NCBI GenBank assembly: GCA_045631905.1
Contig: JAZQVO010000002.1
Location: 7,686-71,685 of the forward strand
From: HGM04593 sp045631905
Lineage (GTDB): Bacteria; Bacteroidota; Bacteroidia; Bacteroidales; Bacteroidaceae
Direction of reading: 5' to 3'
Length of the DNA stretch: 64,000 bases
In this document: positions 1-10,800 of the stretch, piece after piece
Numbering within the stretch: position 1 is the first letter of the stretch
Layout of the letters: each line of letters starts with the position of its first letter
Notes under the pieces: model-generated
Told to the model about the DNA's origin: nothing
The model's input: only the letters and a program-made list of their open reading frames with translations
Database searches by the model: none
Translations under genes and position numbers: made by a program

Positions 1-367
1 AACGCCCTTCGGGGTTCAGCTGCCAACGAACAAGCGACAACCCGTTTTCAAATTTCCCTATGTGCGACGGATAGTGAAACGAAAGACGACGGGCCACATT
101 TATAACTTTTTCGGGCAAGCCTTGTAACGAACCCCACTCGACATCGTCGTGGGTTATGGTTTTCAAACGCTCGTCGCCTCCCATAAATTCAATAGCGGTA
201 CACGTTGCATGGTCGAGCAGATAGCGAGGCTTCCAATAACCACATATAACCTCCTCGACCAGAGAGATATTCTCGCCCAAGCATCTGTGGTTAAAAGGGT
301 AATCTCGTTTTTTCATAAGTTCGGCGTAAGAAACACCGGCACCCTGCATATCGTTTGAATTTTTCAT
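1..367 (-). CDS. Unknown protein, N-terminal 122 codons (gene runs off the window start)
   Basis: An uninterrupted minus-strand frame starts with ATG at 365-367 and is still open at base 1, so only the N-terminal part is present. The translation is compositionally ordinary (motifs such as GYWKPRYLL at about residues 41-49, and HDDVEWGSL further on), has no signal peptide or membrane segment, and looks soluble. I do not recognise the family. It is divergent from the fucosidase gene, with 137 bp between the start codons. No consensus -7 box was seen on its own strand. The absence of stops and the codon style matching the neighbours make it a real gene rather than a chance frame; the competing plus-strand frame at 149-358 is a shadow. 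Confidence 0.7.
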   Translation of the reverse strand, partial: MKNSNDMQGAGVSYAELMKKRDYPFNHRCLGENISLVEEVICGYWKPRYLLDHATCTAIEFMGGDERLKTITHDDVEWGSLQGLPEKVINVARRLSFHYPSHIGKFENGLSLVRWQLNPEGR

Positions 368-465
368 AATGTTCGTTTTTATTATATAAGAGCTGATAAC
401 CGAGTAATTCTATCAATTCATGGATAATAGTTTGCTATTTAAACGTAAAAATATCAAATTATAAC

Positions 466-473
466 TACATTTG
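466..473 (+). promoter_or_regulatory. Promoter -7 box of the fucosidase gene
   Basis: TACATTTG matches the Bacteroidota -7 consensus TAnnTTTG and lies 31 bp before the ATG at 505. No convincing TTG -33 box was seen about 20 bp upstream, so the promoter may depend on an activator. Confidence 0.5.
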
Positions 474-504
474 CATAGATAAGAAAAACAAAAAAACTTT
501 TACC

Positions 505-1830
505 ATGAAGAACAGAAAAAACATTTTGCAGACGTTGACAACAGCCCTGTTGCTCACACTGTCACAGGTGGCCGGCGCACAAGAGAGCACCTACACCCCC
601 ACACCCGAGAACCTGCAATCGCGCAAAGAGTTTGCCGACAGCAAATTCGGTATATTCATTCACTGGGGAATATACAGCATGTTTGCCCAAGGCGAGTGGT
701 ACTTGCAAAATGCCGAGATTGACAAACACGAATATGCAAAGGCCGCAGATGCCTTCTACCCCCACCGCTTCGATGCCAAAAAGTGGGTAGAGGCGATAAA
801 AGATGCGGGAGCAAAATATATATGCTTCACAAGCCGACACCACGACAGTTTTTCTATGTGGCACACAGCGCAGAGCGACTACAACATAGTAGACGCAACA
901 CCCTTTGGACGCGACGTTATGAAGGAACTGGCCGAAGAGTGTCACAAACAGGGCATTAAACTGCACCTGTACTATTCGCACCTCGACTGGGCACGTGACG
1001 AGTACCCCATGGGACGCACAGGCAAAAAAATAATAGGGCGCGACAAGAGTAAGGTCGACTGGCCTGCATACTACGAGTTCATGAACAAACAACTTGCCGA
1101 GCTACTGACAAATTATGGCGAGATAGGAGCTATCTGGTTCGACGGCTGGTGGGACCACGATGCCGACAGCACGCCCTTTAATTGGCAGTTACGCGAGCAG
1201 TACGACCTGATACACAACCTGCAACCTACATGCCTTGTTGGCAACAACCACCACCAGACACCTTTTGCCGGCGAGGATATACAGATTTTCGAGCGCGACC
1301 TACCGGGCGAGAACAAAGCCGGCCTTTCGGGGCAGGACATAAGCCGTCTGCCTCTCGAAACATGCGAGACCATGAACGGCATGTGGGGATACAAACTTGT
1401 GGACCAAGAATACAAAAGCACTGCTACACTAATACAATACCTTGTGAGCGCGGCGGGCAAGGGTGCCAACCTTCTAATGAACGTGGGGCCACAACCAAAC
1501 GGAGAGATTCCGGCAGTTGCCCTGCAACGCCTCAAAGAGATGGGCGAGTGGACAAGGAAGTATGGCGAAACAATATACGGCACAACAGCCGGCGATGTTC
1601 CCGTGCAACCATGGGGCGTAACCACACGCAAGGGCAACCGCCTCTTTGTACACATTATGAAGCTCGATGAGACAGAACTATTGCTACCCCTCGACTGCAA
1701 AGTGAAAAAAGCCTTCGCCTTTGACGACAAAAAGAGCATAAAGACAAAAAAGAGCAAAGAGGGTATTAAGCTCCTCTTCGACAAAGCACCCGAGGGTGTC
1801 GATTACATCGTTGAACTTATAACAAAATAA
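505..1830 (+). CDS. Secreted alpha-L-fucosidase, GH29
   Basis: Predicted to release alpha-linked L-fucose from glycans with retention of configuration. Residues 1-25 form a signal peptide ending in VAGAQ, so the enzyme acts in the periplasm or outside. The (beta/alpha)8 domain follows: the FGIFIHWG motif near residue 48, the CFTSRHHD motif near 112, and IWFDGWW with the expected nucleophile Asp213. A short C-terminal beta domain completes 441 aa, which is at the short end for the family, and no T9SS tail or carbohydrate-binding module is visible. The acid/base residue is not certain by eye. cutC follows after 3 bp, so the two are probably cotranscribed. In context it complements the GH84/GH2 and GH20 enzymes at 41.7-52.3 kb. 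Confidence 0.93.
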   Translation: MKNRKNILQTLTTALLLTLSQVAGAQESTYTPTPENLQSRKEFADSKFGIFIHWGIYSMFAQGEWYLQNAEIDKHEYAKAADAFYPHRFDAKKWVEAIKDAGAKYICFTSRHHDSFSMWHTAQSDYNIVDATPFGRDVMKELAEECHKQGIKLHLYYSHLDWARDEYPMGRTGKKIIGRDKSKVDWPAYYEFMNKQLAELLTNYGEIGAIWFDGWWDHDADSTPFNWQLREQYDLIHNLQPTCLVGNNHHQTPFAGEDIQIFERDLPGENKAGLSGQDISRLPLETCETMNGMWGYKLVDQEYKSTATLIQYLVSAAGKGANLLMNVGPQPNGEIPAVALQRLKEMGEWTRKYGETIYGTTAGDVPVQPWGVTTRKGNRLFVHIMKLDETELLLPLDCKVKKAFAFDDKKSIKTKKSKEGIKLLFDKAPEGVDYIVELITK

Positions 1831-1833
1831 CAG

Positions 1834-2583
1834 ATGGCACAGCTCGAAATTTGTGCAGGCAGTGTGGAGAGCGCACTCGCCGCACGCAACGGAGGAGCCA
1901 CACGCATAGAGCTGTGCAGTGCGCTCGAAGCAGGTGGTGTCACCCCCTCGGCAGGAACGATAGCCGAGGCACGCAAGGTCGCCGGCATAGCTCTGAATGT
2001 GCTCATACGCCCACGCGGAGGAGATTTTCTCTACAACGAGTATGAGGTTGCCTGCATGGAGCAGGATATACGCACCTGCAAGGCCCTTGGAGCCGACGGT
2101 GTGGTCATAGGGGCATTAACTGCCGAAGGCGACATCGACACCGAGGTGTGCAGAAGGCTCGTTTCGGCCGCCGAGGAGATGAGCGTAACCTTTCATCGCG
2201 CGTTCGATATGTGCCGTAACCCACACAAAGCTCTCGAAGATATTATTGCTCTCGGTTGCGAAAGGTTGCTCACGTCAGGGCAGGCATCGACCGCCGAAAA
2301 GGGTATCTCGTTGTTAAAGGAGCTTGTGACACAAGCCGACAAGCGCATAATAATAATGCCGGGGTGTGGCGTGAACAGCAGAAACGCCGGCAACATACTC
2401 GCCACGACCGGTGCCACAGAGATTCATGCATCGGCACGCAAAAGTGTCGGCAGTGGTATGGTTTTTCGCCACACGGGTGTGAGCATGGGTGCTCCCGGCA
2501 GCGACGAATTTGCACGCATGGAGACATGTGAGGAGGAGGTTAGAGCCATCGTGGAGAGCATAGGACAACTATCACCCGTGTAA
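1834..2583 (+). CDS. cutC: CutC family protein
   Basis: A 249-aa cytoplasmic TIM-barrel protein of the CutC family, once linked to copper homeostasis; its true biochemical role is unsettled. The sequence has the family hallmarks: the N-terminal LEICAGS strand, RIELCSALEAGG near residues 24-35, LIRPRGGDF near 56, FHRAFD near 118, and the LLTSG/IMPGCGVN motifs in the C-terminal half. Length is normal for the family. It starts 3 bp after the fucosidase stop codon, which implies one transcript, and ends before a strong bidirectional hairpin. Pairing of cutC with glycosidase genes is common in this phylum in my experience, but why is unknown. Confidence 0.92.
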   Translation: MAQLEICAGSVESALAARNGGATRIELCSALEAGGVTPSAGTIAEARKVAGIALNVLIRPRGGDFLYNEYEVACMEQDIRTCKALGADGVVIGALTAEGDIDTEVCRRLVSAAEEMSVTFHRAFDMCRNPHKALEDIIALGCERLLTSGQASTAEKGISLLKELVTQADKRIIIMPGCGVNSRNAGNILATTGATEIHASARKSVGSGMVFRHTGVSMGAPGSDEFARMETCEEEVRAIVESIGQLSPV

Positions 2584-2633
2584 GGTTTTGCATGCTTCTT
2601 TGTTGTAAGTTCGTAGTGATGCAACAACGATAT

Positions 2634-2670
2634 AAAAAAATATGAGAGCCGGCCGGCTCTCATATTTTTT
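2634..2670. terminator. Bidirectional intrinsic terminator
   Basis: A perfect 12-bp inverted repeat (TATGAGAGCCGG at 2641-2652 with its complement at 2653-2664) is flanked by seven A and six T. It serves both cutC (plus) and the convergent lipoprotein gene (minus). Confidence 0.9.
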
Positions 2671-2688
2671 ATGCGATAGCGGAACTTC

Positions 2689-5319
2689 CTACTCGCTCAA
2701 CTGCTTGATAACCTTCGCAAGTTGCTCGCCAAGACCTATGGAGTAGCCTTGCGACATGAATACCACACGGTTAAATGTGTCGGCAACAAGAATTATGGGA
2801 CGCGAGGGGTTTTGCAACTTCATGTTTGCCACAATCTCGTTGTATATTTTGTTATTTATATCGGTACCCCACACCACGGTCGATGGCAACAAGGGAAAAT
2901 CGTTCACAAAACGACCTGCCTCGTCGCTGTCGGCAAAGAGAAGAACCATCTTCTGCCCCCACTCTTCAAACTGCTCCTTGTAGGGCATCACATCGCGAAG
3001 AAAGTGGTTTGTCGGCTCGCTGTTAGGAGCCACAAGTGCTATTATATAGTACCCGCGACCTGTTGCCGAAAGCAACGAGCGTTGTACGTTGCTGTTTAGG
3101 TCGTAAAAGAGGTTCTCGCTGTTGAAACCGCCTATAACCTGTAATTTTTCCTTGCTCTCGCGTTGCACGTAAGAGAGTTCCTTGCTCTCGCCCCCGTTCA
3201 CCGAGAAGAAGGTGAGCTGTGCAAGCACCCCACCGTCGGCCATGCGGGTACCGGTCACCATGAGATAGTCACCGGCATCTACCATCGTGCCCTCTTTCAA
3301 CAAAGTGTTCCATGTGGCACTCTCCGGGTAATTTTGCAGTTGTAACCTGCCGGCATCAATCTTCGACAACGAGAAGTGTGAATAGTAACGGGGGTTATCG
3401 ATGAAGGCGGTAGGCTCGAACTTGGCAATAATCTGGCCTTGTGGCGGTGACACCTTGTCGCAAAACGAAAAATCGGCATCGCACCAATTACCTTGTCCGG
3501 CATAATACTGCGTTTTCCCTGTCACAGCGTCTATGCGTGCAGGGATACCCATGCTGCGGGCACCTGCCACAAAGAATATATCGCGCGAATGAGTGTCGCA
3601 CCTGCGCACTCTCCACACGCCTGCCGGCGACATGCACAACTGCAAAGGGTTCCACTCGTTCTCGATGATAATATTTTCGCGACACCACTCGGCCCACTCT
3701 TTCGGGTTCTTTGCAAACCCCTCGATATCTTCGGGCGAGAAATTCTCCATAAAGAAGGCTTTGTAGGGGGTGAGCCTCTCGTTGCTCACACGTGGGTTTA
3801 CGACATAGGGGTAGAAGATGTTGTCGCCAAAACGGGCAAGCGGAACATTCTCCATGTGATCGCGAAGAACGTCGGGGGTGATATCCCTCAAATCCTTTTC
3901 AGACACCACATAGAGCAACGACATAGCACGCTCTTTATCGACCTTGCATGCCCACTGTAAAAAGTCCTTTATAACTGCATGGTTTCCGCGTGACTTTGAC
4001 AAGAAGTTGTGCACGAGCCCCTTGTCGGTACCTGTTTCAAAAGCGAGAAGTTCGGCCTCATCGCGCCCGGGGAAGGTTGCCACATAGGCGTTGCGCAGGG
4101 AGTCTTCGGTTGCGAAACGACGGGCGTTGCATGTTGCCTGCTCAAAAGATATTTCGGGGGCTGTATTACGCTCACGAGGAGGGGTTATATCGACCTCGAA
4201 AGAGGCTGTGTAACCGCTTGATTTATCGAGCACTATCACCGCCGTATCGCCCGAGGCAGGCTCGCACAACGCATAGCCGAAGCGACCTTCGTGCGTTGCC
4301 CATGCAAGCAGAGTACCAAGACCTGTCGAGAGCGTGGCATAACCATCGCTGTCGCTCGTGCGTGTCGCCGCGGTGAAAAACTCGGCATAATTGTATATTT
4401 TGTACTCCACATCGGTCGATACAGGGTTACCCTTCTCGTCGACCACACGCACCGTAACAGGTGCAACAGGTGCATAGTTGTCGGTTACATTAATCTCGGT
4501 GTAACAAGGTGTGCGCCCTACCACCTCTTCGGGGCCGGTGTAATTTCCAAAAGCCTTGGTGTGCATGAGCATGCCACGCGAGGCCGGAGCGTTGAACCAA
4601 GCAAGGTCGAGCACAGGTTCGGGCTCGCAAGCACCAAGGAAACGCCACTTTCCATCGACCCAAGCCTCAACCCATGCATGGTTATCGTCGGTATGCGCCC
4701 AACGGGGTGTGTAGACCTGACGTGCCGGTATCCCCACCGCGCGAAGAGCTGTGACGGTAAAGGTGGACTCTTCGCCACAACGGCCATAGGCGGTGCGAAC
4801 CGTTGCAAGAGGTGCACTTGTACGAATATCGGAAGGGGTGTATGTAACCTTCTCGTGACACCAGTGATTAACCTCGAGCACAGCCTCCTCCATGGAGAGC
4901 CCTTTCACCCTGTCTTTCAACTCGTTATAAAAGACCACACGACTGCTGTCCATATCCTCGTTGTTCACACGCAAGGGCAACACAAAATGCAGAAACTCCC
5001 TCACGGGAACCGAAGAACCCCAAGGCATCTCGGCACGTGCCCGCAAGGCATAATCGACATTTTGCAAGTGGAAGGAGGCATCGTAATCTACTATATCGGG
5101 CAGGGGCATATATGCGTAGAGAAACTGCATAGCCTCTAACCTCTCGCCCGACAGCCCGTTGTTAAAAACAGCCATGCCACAATTTGGCAACGTGGCACGA
5201 CGCTTCTCAAAGTCGGCCTCAATTTGCCCGTTTTTATCGAATGTTTTTACGTTACACGACACCAACAAAAGAGCGAACGTGAACATCGTTGAAAAGAGAG
5301 TAAAAAAACTTTTTTTCAT
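2689..5319 (-). CDS. Lipoprotein with two transglutaminase-like domains and a C-terminal thioredoxin-like region
   Basis: An 876-aa lipoprotein: MKKSFF start, hydrophobic stretch, and lipobox LLVSC. I chose the ATG at 5317-5319; an ATG five codons upstream is also possible. Near residues 130-235 is a transglutaminase/protease-fold domain with Cys181 in GRCGEES and His214 in DNHAW; the third acidic residue is probably in the GACEPEP strand. A linker has Ig-like character. A second, degraded transglutaminase-like segment (RRCDTHSRDIFF, then GIPARID) lies near residues 590-620. The last 130 residues resemble a thioredoxin-fold domain without a CxxC pair. The enzyme may be a surface peptidase or amidase; the substrate cannot be named. 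It is transcribed alone and ends at the shared hairpin. Confidence 0.85.
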   Translation of the reverse strand: MKKSFFTLFSTMFTFALLLVSCNVKTFDKNGQIEADFEKRRATLPNCGMAVFNNGLSGERLEAMQFLYAYMPLPDIVDYDASFHLQNVDYALRARAEMPWGSSVPVREFLHFVLPLRVNNEDMDSSRVVFYNELKDRVKGLSMEEAVLEVNHWCHEKVTYTPSDIRTSAPLATVRTAYGRCGEESTFTVTALRAVGIPARQVYTPRWAHTDDNHAWVEAWVDGKWRFLGACEPEPVLDLAWFNAPASRGMLMHTKAFGNYTGPEEVVGRTPCYTEINVTDNYAPVAPVTVRVVDEKGNPVSTDVEYKIYNYAEFFTAATRTSDSDGYATLSTGLGTLLAWATHEGRFGYALCEPASGDTAVIVLDKSSGYTASFEVDITPPRERNTAPEISFEQATCNARRFATEDSLRNAYVATFPGRDEAELLAFETGTDKGLVHNFLSKSRGNHAVIKDFLQWACKVDKERAMSLLYVVSEKDLRDITPDVLRDHMENVPLARFGDNIFYPYVVNPRVSNERLTPYKAFFMENFSPEDIEGFAKNPKEWAEWCRENIIIENEWNPLQLCMSPAGVWRVRRCDTHSRDIFFVAGARSMGIPARIDAVTGKTQYYAGQGNWCDADFSFCDKVSPPQGQIIAKFEPTAFIDNPRYYSHFSLSKIDAGRLQLQNYPESATWNTLLKEGTMVDAGDYLMVTGTRMADGGVLAQLTFFSVNGGESKELSYVQRESKEKLQVIGGFNSENLFYDLNSNVQRSLLSATGRGYYIIALVAPNSEPTNHFLRDVMPYKEQFEEWGQKMVLLFADSDEAGRFVNDFPLLPSTVVWGTDINNKIYNEIVANMKLQNPSRPIILVADTFNRVVFMSQGYSIGLGEQLAKVIKQLSE

Positions 5320-5501
5320 AGCGGTTAGGTTCATTATTCGATAAAAGTATAAATAATATTCATAAAACTTATTGCAAAGGCTTAAAAATTTACAACAAGC
5401 AAGAGAAACATCGCTTTTTCACGCACGCGCCCGCATTTATTTAAATAAAAATACTATTTTTGCGGTAGAATGCGGATACAAGACTCCGCCACATAAAAAA
5501 C

Positions 5502-7163
5502 ATGAAAGAAAACAGACACAAGATACCTACAAAAACACTTCTCAAATGGTTGTGGGAACGCTCAAAGGGTGCACGAGGACAAGCTCTGCTTAACACCATG
5601 ATGGGCTTGCTCGATGTTGTGTGCCAACTTCTTTGGGTACTCGCCTGCAAGCGGGCGATAGATATTGCCACGGGCGAGTGCGAAGGCTCGCTCACCACCA
5701 CAGGCATAGTCATAGGCGCACTGATGCTTGCCGAAATTTCATTGCGTTCGGGCAAACGCTGGATTCATGCCGTTATAGGCATTAAGGTGCGCAACAAAAT
5801 GAGGCTGAAGATATTTTCGCGCCTCCTGCGTGGTGAGTGGTTACAATTACAGAAACACCACACAGGCGACCTTATAAACCGCCTCGAAGGAGATGTAAAC
5901 AACATCACGGCACTTGTAACAGAGACTATACCTGCTACAATAGTGGTGGTGACGCAACTTATCATGTCGTTTCTGTTGCTTTTCAGCATGAGCAGATTGC
6001 TTGCCGTGAGTGTGCTTTTTGCGTTGCCTGCGGGCATGGTCGCAAGCCGTTTCTACATAAAAAAAATGCGTACCATGAACCGTGAGGTGCGCGACAGCGA
6101 CAGCCGTATACAGTCGGTACTGCAAGAGAGCCTGCAACACAAAGCTTTAATAAAAGCCCTCGAACAAAACGACAACACCGAGAAGCAATTAACATCGTTG
6201 CAAGAGAAATTACAAGGGCAGGTGCGCAACCGCACAAAATTCTCACTCGGAGCATACGGGCTCACGCAGTTAGGCTTCGCGGCAGGTTACCTCACCGCTT
6301 TCATGTGGGGTGTTCACGGCATAGCATCGGGCAGTATAAGTTACGGAACATTAAGCGCTTACCTGCAACTTGTAGGCCTCATACAGGGCCCCACGATGGA
6401 CCTCAGCAGGTTTATTCCGGGCCTCGTGGCTTCGCTCACCGCCGCCGAGCGTCTCTATGAGCTCGAAGATATCCCCTTGGAAAGACAAGGAGATGCCATT
6501 ATGTTAAAAGGGCCGGCAGGGGTGCGTTTCAAAAAAGTTGATTTTAAATACGACGATGAGAGCCGTACGATATTCAACAACTTTGAGTTCGATTTTACGC
6601 CCAACAGTTGTACTGCCATCATAGGCGAGACAGGTACAGGAAAAACAACGCTTATACGCCTACTTGTGGCACTTATACACCCCGACCAAGGGTGCATAGA
6701 GGTGTACAACGAAAAAGAGAGCCACACATCATCGCCACTTACCCGCTGTAATTTCGTTTATATACCGCAAGGAAACAGCCTTGTAAGCGGTACCATAAGA
6801 GAGAACCTGCTCATGGGCAACCCCTCGGCAACCGAAGAGATGATGCGCAAGGCCCTTCACATCGCATGCGCCGACTATGTGGCAGAACTTCCTCAGGGCA
6901 TAGACACCGAGCTTGGCGAGCAAGGAGGCGGTCTCAGCGAAGGACAAGCACAAAGGATAGCCGTCGCACGCTCCATACTGCGCCCGGGCAGTATACTCAT
7001 ACTCGACGAGGTAACATCGGCCCTCGACGAGGAGACCGAGCAGGAGATGTTGCGACGCCTCACCACCAGCCACACAGGGAAGACACTCATATTTGTAACA
7101 CACCGCCCCGCCATAATGCAGTACTGCGACAAGGTGCTTAAAATAGAAAAGCCCAAAGAATAA
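5502..7163 (+). CDS. ABC transporter, fused permease and ATPase (exporter type)
   Basis: A 553-aa half-transporter of the type I exporter fold. The N-terminal 300 residues carry about six membrane helices (for example around residues 31-75 and 135-175, and 245-300). The ATPase domain has Walker A GETGTGKTT starting at residue 375, Q-loop YIPQGNS, signature LSEGQ near 478, Walker B ILILDE followed by VTSALD, and switch His in FVTHRP. It should work as a homodimer in the inner membrane. The substrate cannot be inferred; lipids, peptides or drugs are typical for the family. It is 71 bp upstream of ruvA, in the same direction, with no clear terminator between. Confidence 0.9.
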   Translation: MKENRHKIPTKTLLKWLWERSKGARGQALLNTMMGLLDVVCQLLWVLACKRAIDIATGECEGSLTTTGIVIGALMLAEISLRSGKRWIHAVIGIKVRNKMRLKIFSRLLRGEWLQLQKHHTGDLINRLEGDVNNITALVTETIPATIVVVTQLIMSFLLLFSMSRLLAVSVLFALPAGMVASRFYIKKMRTMNREVRDSDSRIQSVLQESLQHKALIKALEQNDNTEKQLTSLQEKLQGQVRNRTKFSLGAYGLTQLGFAAGYLTAFMWGVHGIASGSISYGTLSAYLQLVGLIQGPTMDLSRFIPGLVASLTAAERLYELEDIPLERQGDAIMLKGPAGVRFKKVDFKYDDESRTIFNNFEFDFTPNSCTAIIGETGTGKTTLIRLLVALIHPDQGCIEVYNEKESHTSSPLTRCNFVYIPQGNSLVSGTIRENLLMGNPSATEEMMRKALHIACADYVAELPQGIDTELGEQGGGLSEGQAQRIAVARSILRPGSILILDEVTSALDEETEQEMLRRLTTSHTGKTLIFVTHRPAIMQYCDKVLKIEKPKE

Positions 7164-7234
7164 TTATCGAACGGGGCGAGGCCACACAATAAAAAGCAGA
7201 AAAACACGTTTTTAAAAAGATAAAAAAACATACT

Positions 7235-7828
7235 ATGATAGAATACCTTAGAGGAGAGATAGCCGAGCTGACACCTGCAACAGCCATAATAGATTGTTGC
7301 GGCGTGGGTTACGAGGCCGGCATAACTCTTAACACATACAGTGCCCTACAAGGCAAAAAAGAGACAAAGCTCTACATATACGAAGTTATACGCGAGGACA
7401 CACACCAACTATTCGGGTTTTGCAACAAGCAGGAGAGAGAACTTTTTCTGTTGCTCATCTCGGTTTCGGGCATAGGTGGCAACACAGCCCGCACCATCTT
7501 GTCGGCATTTACCGTGAACGAGCTGTGCGAAGCCATAGCAACAGGCAACGAAAGAGCCATAAAGAGCGTAAAAGGCATAGGCCTTAAAACAGCCCAACGC
7601 CTCATAGTAGACCTGAAAGACAAAATAAAGGGAATAACAGGTGGCATAACAGGAACAACACAAGCAACCGTTACCGTGGACAACGACATAGTAGACGGAG
7701 CCGTGGCGGCACTTGTAATGCTCGGGTTCCCCGGTTCGGCCGCATCAAAGGTGGTTGCATCGGTAACAAAGAACAACCCCACAGCAACCATAGAAGAGGT
7801 TATAAAATTATCGCTTAAAGAGCTTTAA
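7235..7828 (+). CDS. ruvA: Holliday junction branch migration protein RuvA
   Basis: A 197-aa protein that binds four-way junctions as a tetramer and loads the RuvB motor during recombinational repair. The N-terminal OB fold starts MIEYLRGEI; two helix-hairpin-helix motifs follow (VSGIGGNTAR near residue 79, and VKGIGLKTAQR near 113), and the C-terminal RuvB-binding domain contains ALVMLGF. Length matches the family. sprA begins 25 bp downstream, and the ruvA-sprA order is a conserved arrangement in Bacteroidota as far as I recall, so cotranscription is likely. Confidence 0.97.
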   Translation: MIEYLRGEIAELTPATAIIDCCGVGYEAGITLNTYSALQGKKETKLYIYEVIREDTHQLFGFCNKQERELFLLLISVSGIGGNTARTILSAFTVNELCEAIATGNERAIKSVKGIGLKTAQRLIVDLKDKIKGITGGITGTTQATVTVDNDIVDGAVAALVMLGFPGSAASKVVASVTKNNPTATIEEVIKLSLKEL

Positions 7829-7853
7829 GAAAGCAACACGGGGGAAGAAGAGA

Positions 7854-10800
7854 ATGAAAAAAGGCATACTGTTTGCACTGTTGATATTTTGCGTAGCCAC
7901 ACAAACGATGGTTGCGCAAAACAATGTGCCCAACCGTCGCGAAACCGCACGACGGGAGAGAATAGCACGCCAAAACCCAGGGAAAGCCCGCCCCGACAGC
8001 CTCAAACCCATCTACCCCATAGCACAACCCGTGCCACAAACCATAGACGAGGTGAAACAACACCCCATGGACCTACGTGCCCCGGGCAACCTCATAAACG
8101 ACACGGTTTACAACGACAAAGACTCCACCTACTCCATAGGTACAAGGCTGGGCGAAGGCAGTTACCTCACCACCCCCATACGTCTCACACGCGAAGAGTA
8201 TTCAAATTGGCGCATGAGCCGTTCCATGCAAAATTATTTCCGCAAAAAGAACGACGAAGAGTGGGAGAAAGCAAAAGGAAAAGACAAATTCGACTTTACC
8301 GACATGCACTTCGACCTTGGGCCTGCCGAGAAAATATTCGGCCCCGGAGGAGTTAGAATAAAGACACAGGGTAATGCCGAAATAAAGTTCGGATACTCCA
8401 TACAAGAGGTAGAAAACCCCTCGCTCACCGAGCGTAACCGCAAGACCAACACCTTCGACTTTGACGAAAAGATAAACCTTAACGTGAAAGGTAGCGTGGG
8501 CGACAAAATGAACATGGACTTCAACTACAACACCGAAGCCACGTTCAGCTACGATGCAAAAAAGATAAACCTCAAATACGAAGGAAAAGAGGACGAGGTA
8601 ATCAAACTGCTGGAGGCAGGAAACGTAACCTTCCCCACAAATTCAAGCCTTATACGAGGTGCATCGTCGCTCTTCGGTATAAGAGCCGACTTTCAATTTG
8701 GCAAGTTACAGCTACAAACAGTAATATCGCAAAAGACATCGAGTAGTTCGGTCGTAAGCTCAAAAGGCGGAACACAACTCACCACGTTTGAGATTGAAAT
8801 TACCGAATACGACGAAAACAAACACTTTTTCCTCGCGCACTACTTCCGCGACAACTACGACCGCTCCATGTCGCAGTTGCCCACCGTGCTTTCGGGAGTA
8901 AGCATAAACCGTATAGAGGTGTGGGTAACGAACAAAAGCGGAGACTACAAAAACCCACGTAACATTGTGGCTTTTGCCGACATGGCCGAGAACCGTCACA
9001 TAAGCAACGACCGATGGTCGAGCATAGGCAGCGGAGCCACCCCCTCGAACGGGGCAAACAACCTGTACAGCGAGCTAAACACCACCTACTCGGGCATAAG
9101 AGATATCGACCAGGTGAACACCCTCTTAAACGGCACCGACAACATTCACGGTGGAAAAGATTACGAGAAGCTGTCGAGCGCAAGGTTGCTGTCGTCGTCG
9201 GAATATACACTAAACCAAACACTTGGTTTCATCTCGTTGAAAACCGCCCTGCGTGCCGACGAGGTGCTTGCCGTAGCCTTCGAATACACCTACGGCGGGC
9301 AGACATACCAGGTGGGTGAGTTCTCCAGCGATGTAAAAGACTCAAAAAGCGCCTTATTTGTAAAACTTATAAAGCCCAACTCATGCTCACCCGGCAGTCC
9401 TTGTTGGGACCTCATGATGAAAAACGTATATTCGTTGGAGACACGCAACATAAAGAGCAACGACTTCAAGCTCGATGTATATTATGCCAGCGACAGCCTC
9501 GGAACAAATATCACATACCTGCCCGAAGAGAGCCTTAAAAACAAAACCCTCTTGCAGTTGCTTAACCTCGACCGTCTCGACAGCAACAACTCAAAAGAGG
9601 CACCAAACGGAATATTCGATTTTATACCCGGATACACGGTAGACACATCATCGGGCCGTATATTCTTCCCCTCGGTAGAGCCCTTTGGCAGTTACCTTAA
9701 AAGCAAGATAGGCGACAAGGTTATTGCCGACAAATATGTGTTTGAGGAGTTGTACGACTCAACCAAAACCGTAGCAAAGCAGATAGCCGAAAAGGACAAA
9801 TTCTACCTCATAGGAGAATTTACAGGCTCGGCGGCAAATGTTATTAACACAGGAGCCACAAATATCCCTCGCGGTTCGGTTGTAGTAACGGCCGGCGGTG
9901 TCACACTCGTTGAGAACAGCGACTACCAGGTAGACTACGCATCGGGTATTATAACCATTCTTAACCAAAGCATCATTGATGCCGGAACAAACGTACAGGT
10001 GTCGTTGGAAAGCAACACCCTCTTTAACATGCAACGCAAGACCGTGCTGGGCCTTAACTGGAAATATGACTTTTCGAACGACTTTAATTTCGGAGGTACC
10101 TTCATGTCGCTCACCGAAAAGCCCCTCACCTCGAAGGTCGATATGGGTGCAGAACCTCTGAACAACAAAATATGGGGCTTCAACATGTCGTGGAAGCGAC
10201 AAAGTCAATGGCTCACAAACATGCTCGACCGCCTTCCGCTGATAAGTTGTACCGCACCGTCGAGCATAAACTTCACGGCCGAATTTGCCAAGCTCGAAGC
10301 AGGCACATCGAGCGACGTGCAGAGCGAGGCATCGTACATCGACGACTTCGAAAGCACCGAAAACAACGTCGATATAAAACAACCCTCGGCGTGGGTGCTC
10401 GCATCAATACCCACAGGCATGCCATACAGCAACCTGACAAACAACATTCTCACAGGTTTCGACCGTGCACACATAAGCTGGTACACCATAGACCCCCTGT
10501 TCACACGTCGCAGTTCATCGCTCACACCGGCACACATAAAGAGCGACCTCGAGCAGTTGTCGAACCACTATGTGCGCGAAGTTTATGAGCGCGAGCTCTA
10601 CCCCAACAAAGAATCGACATACGGCGAGAGCTCTACCCTCTCCCTCTTCAACGTCACATACTACCCCAATGAACGAGGCCCATACAACCTCGACCCCGAC
10701 CTCACCATCGATGGTAAGCTCAACAACCCCGAGAAGCGTTGGGGAGGTATCACACGCCAGCTCACAACCACCGATTTTGAGGGGGCAAACATACAGTATA

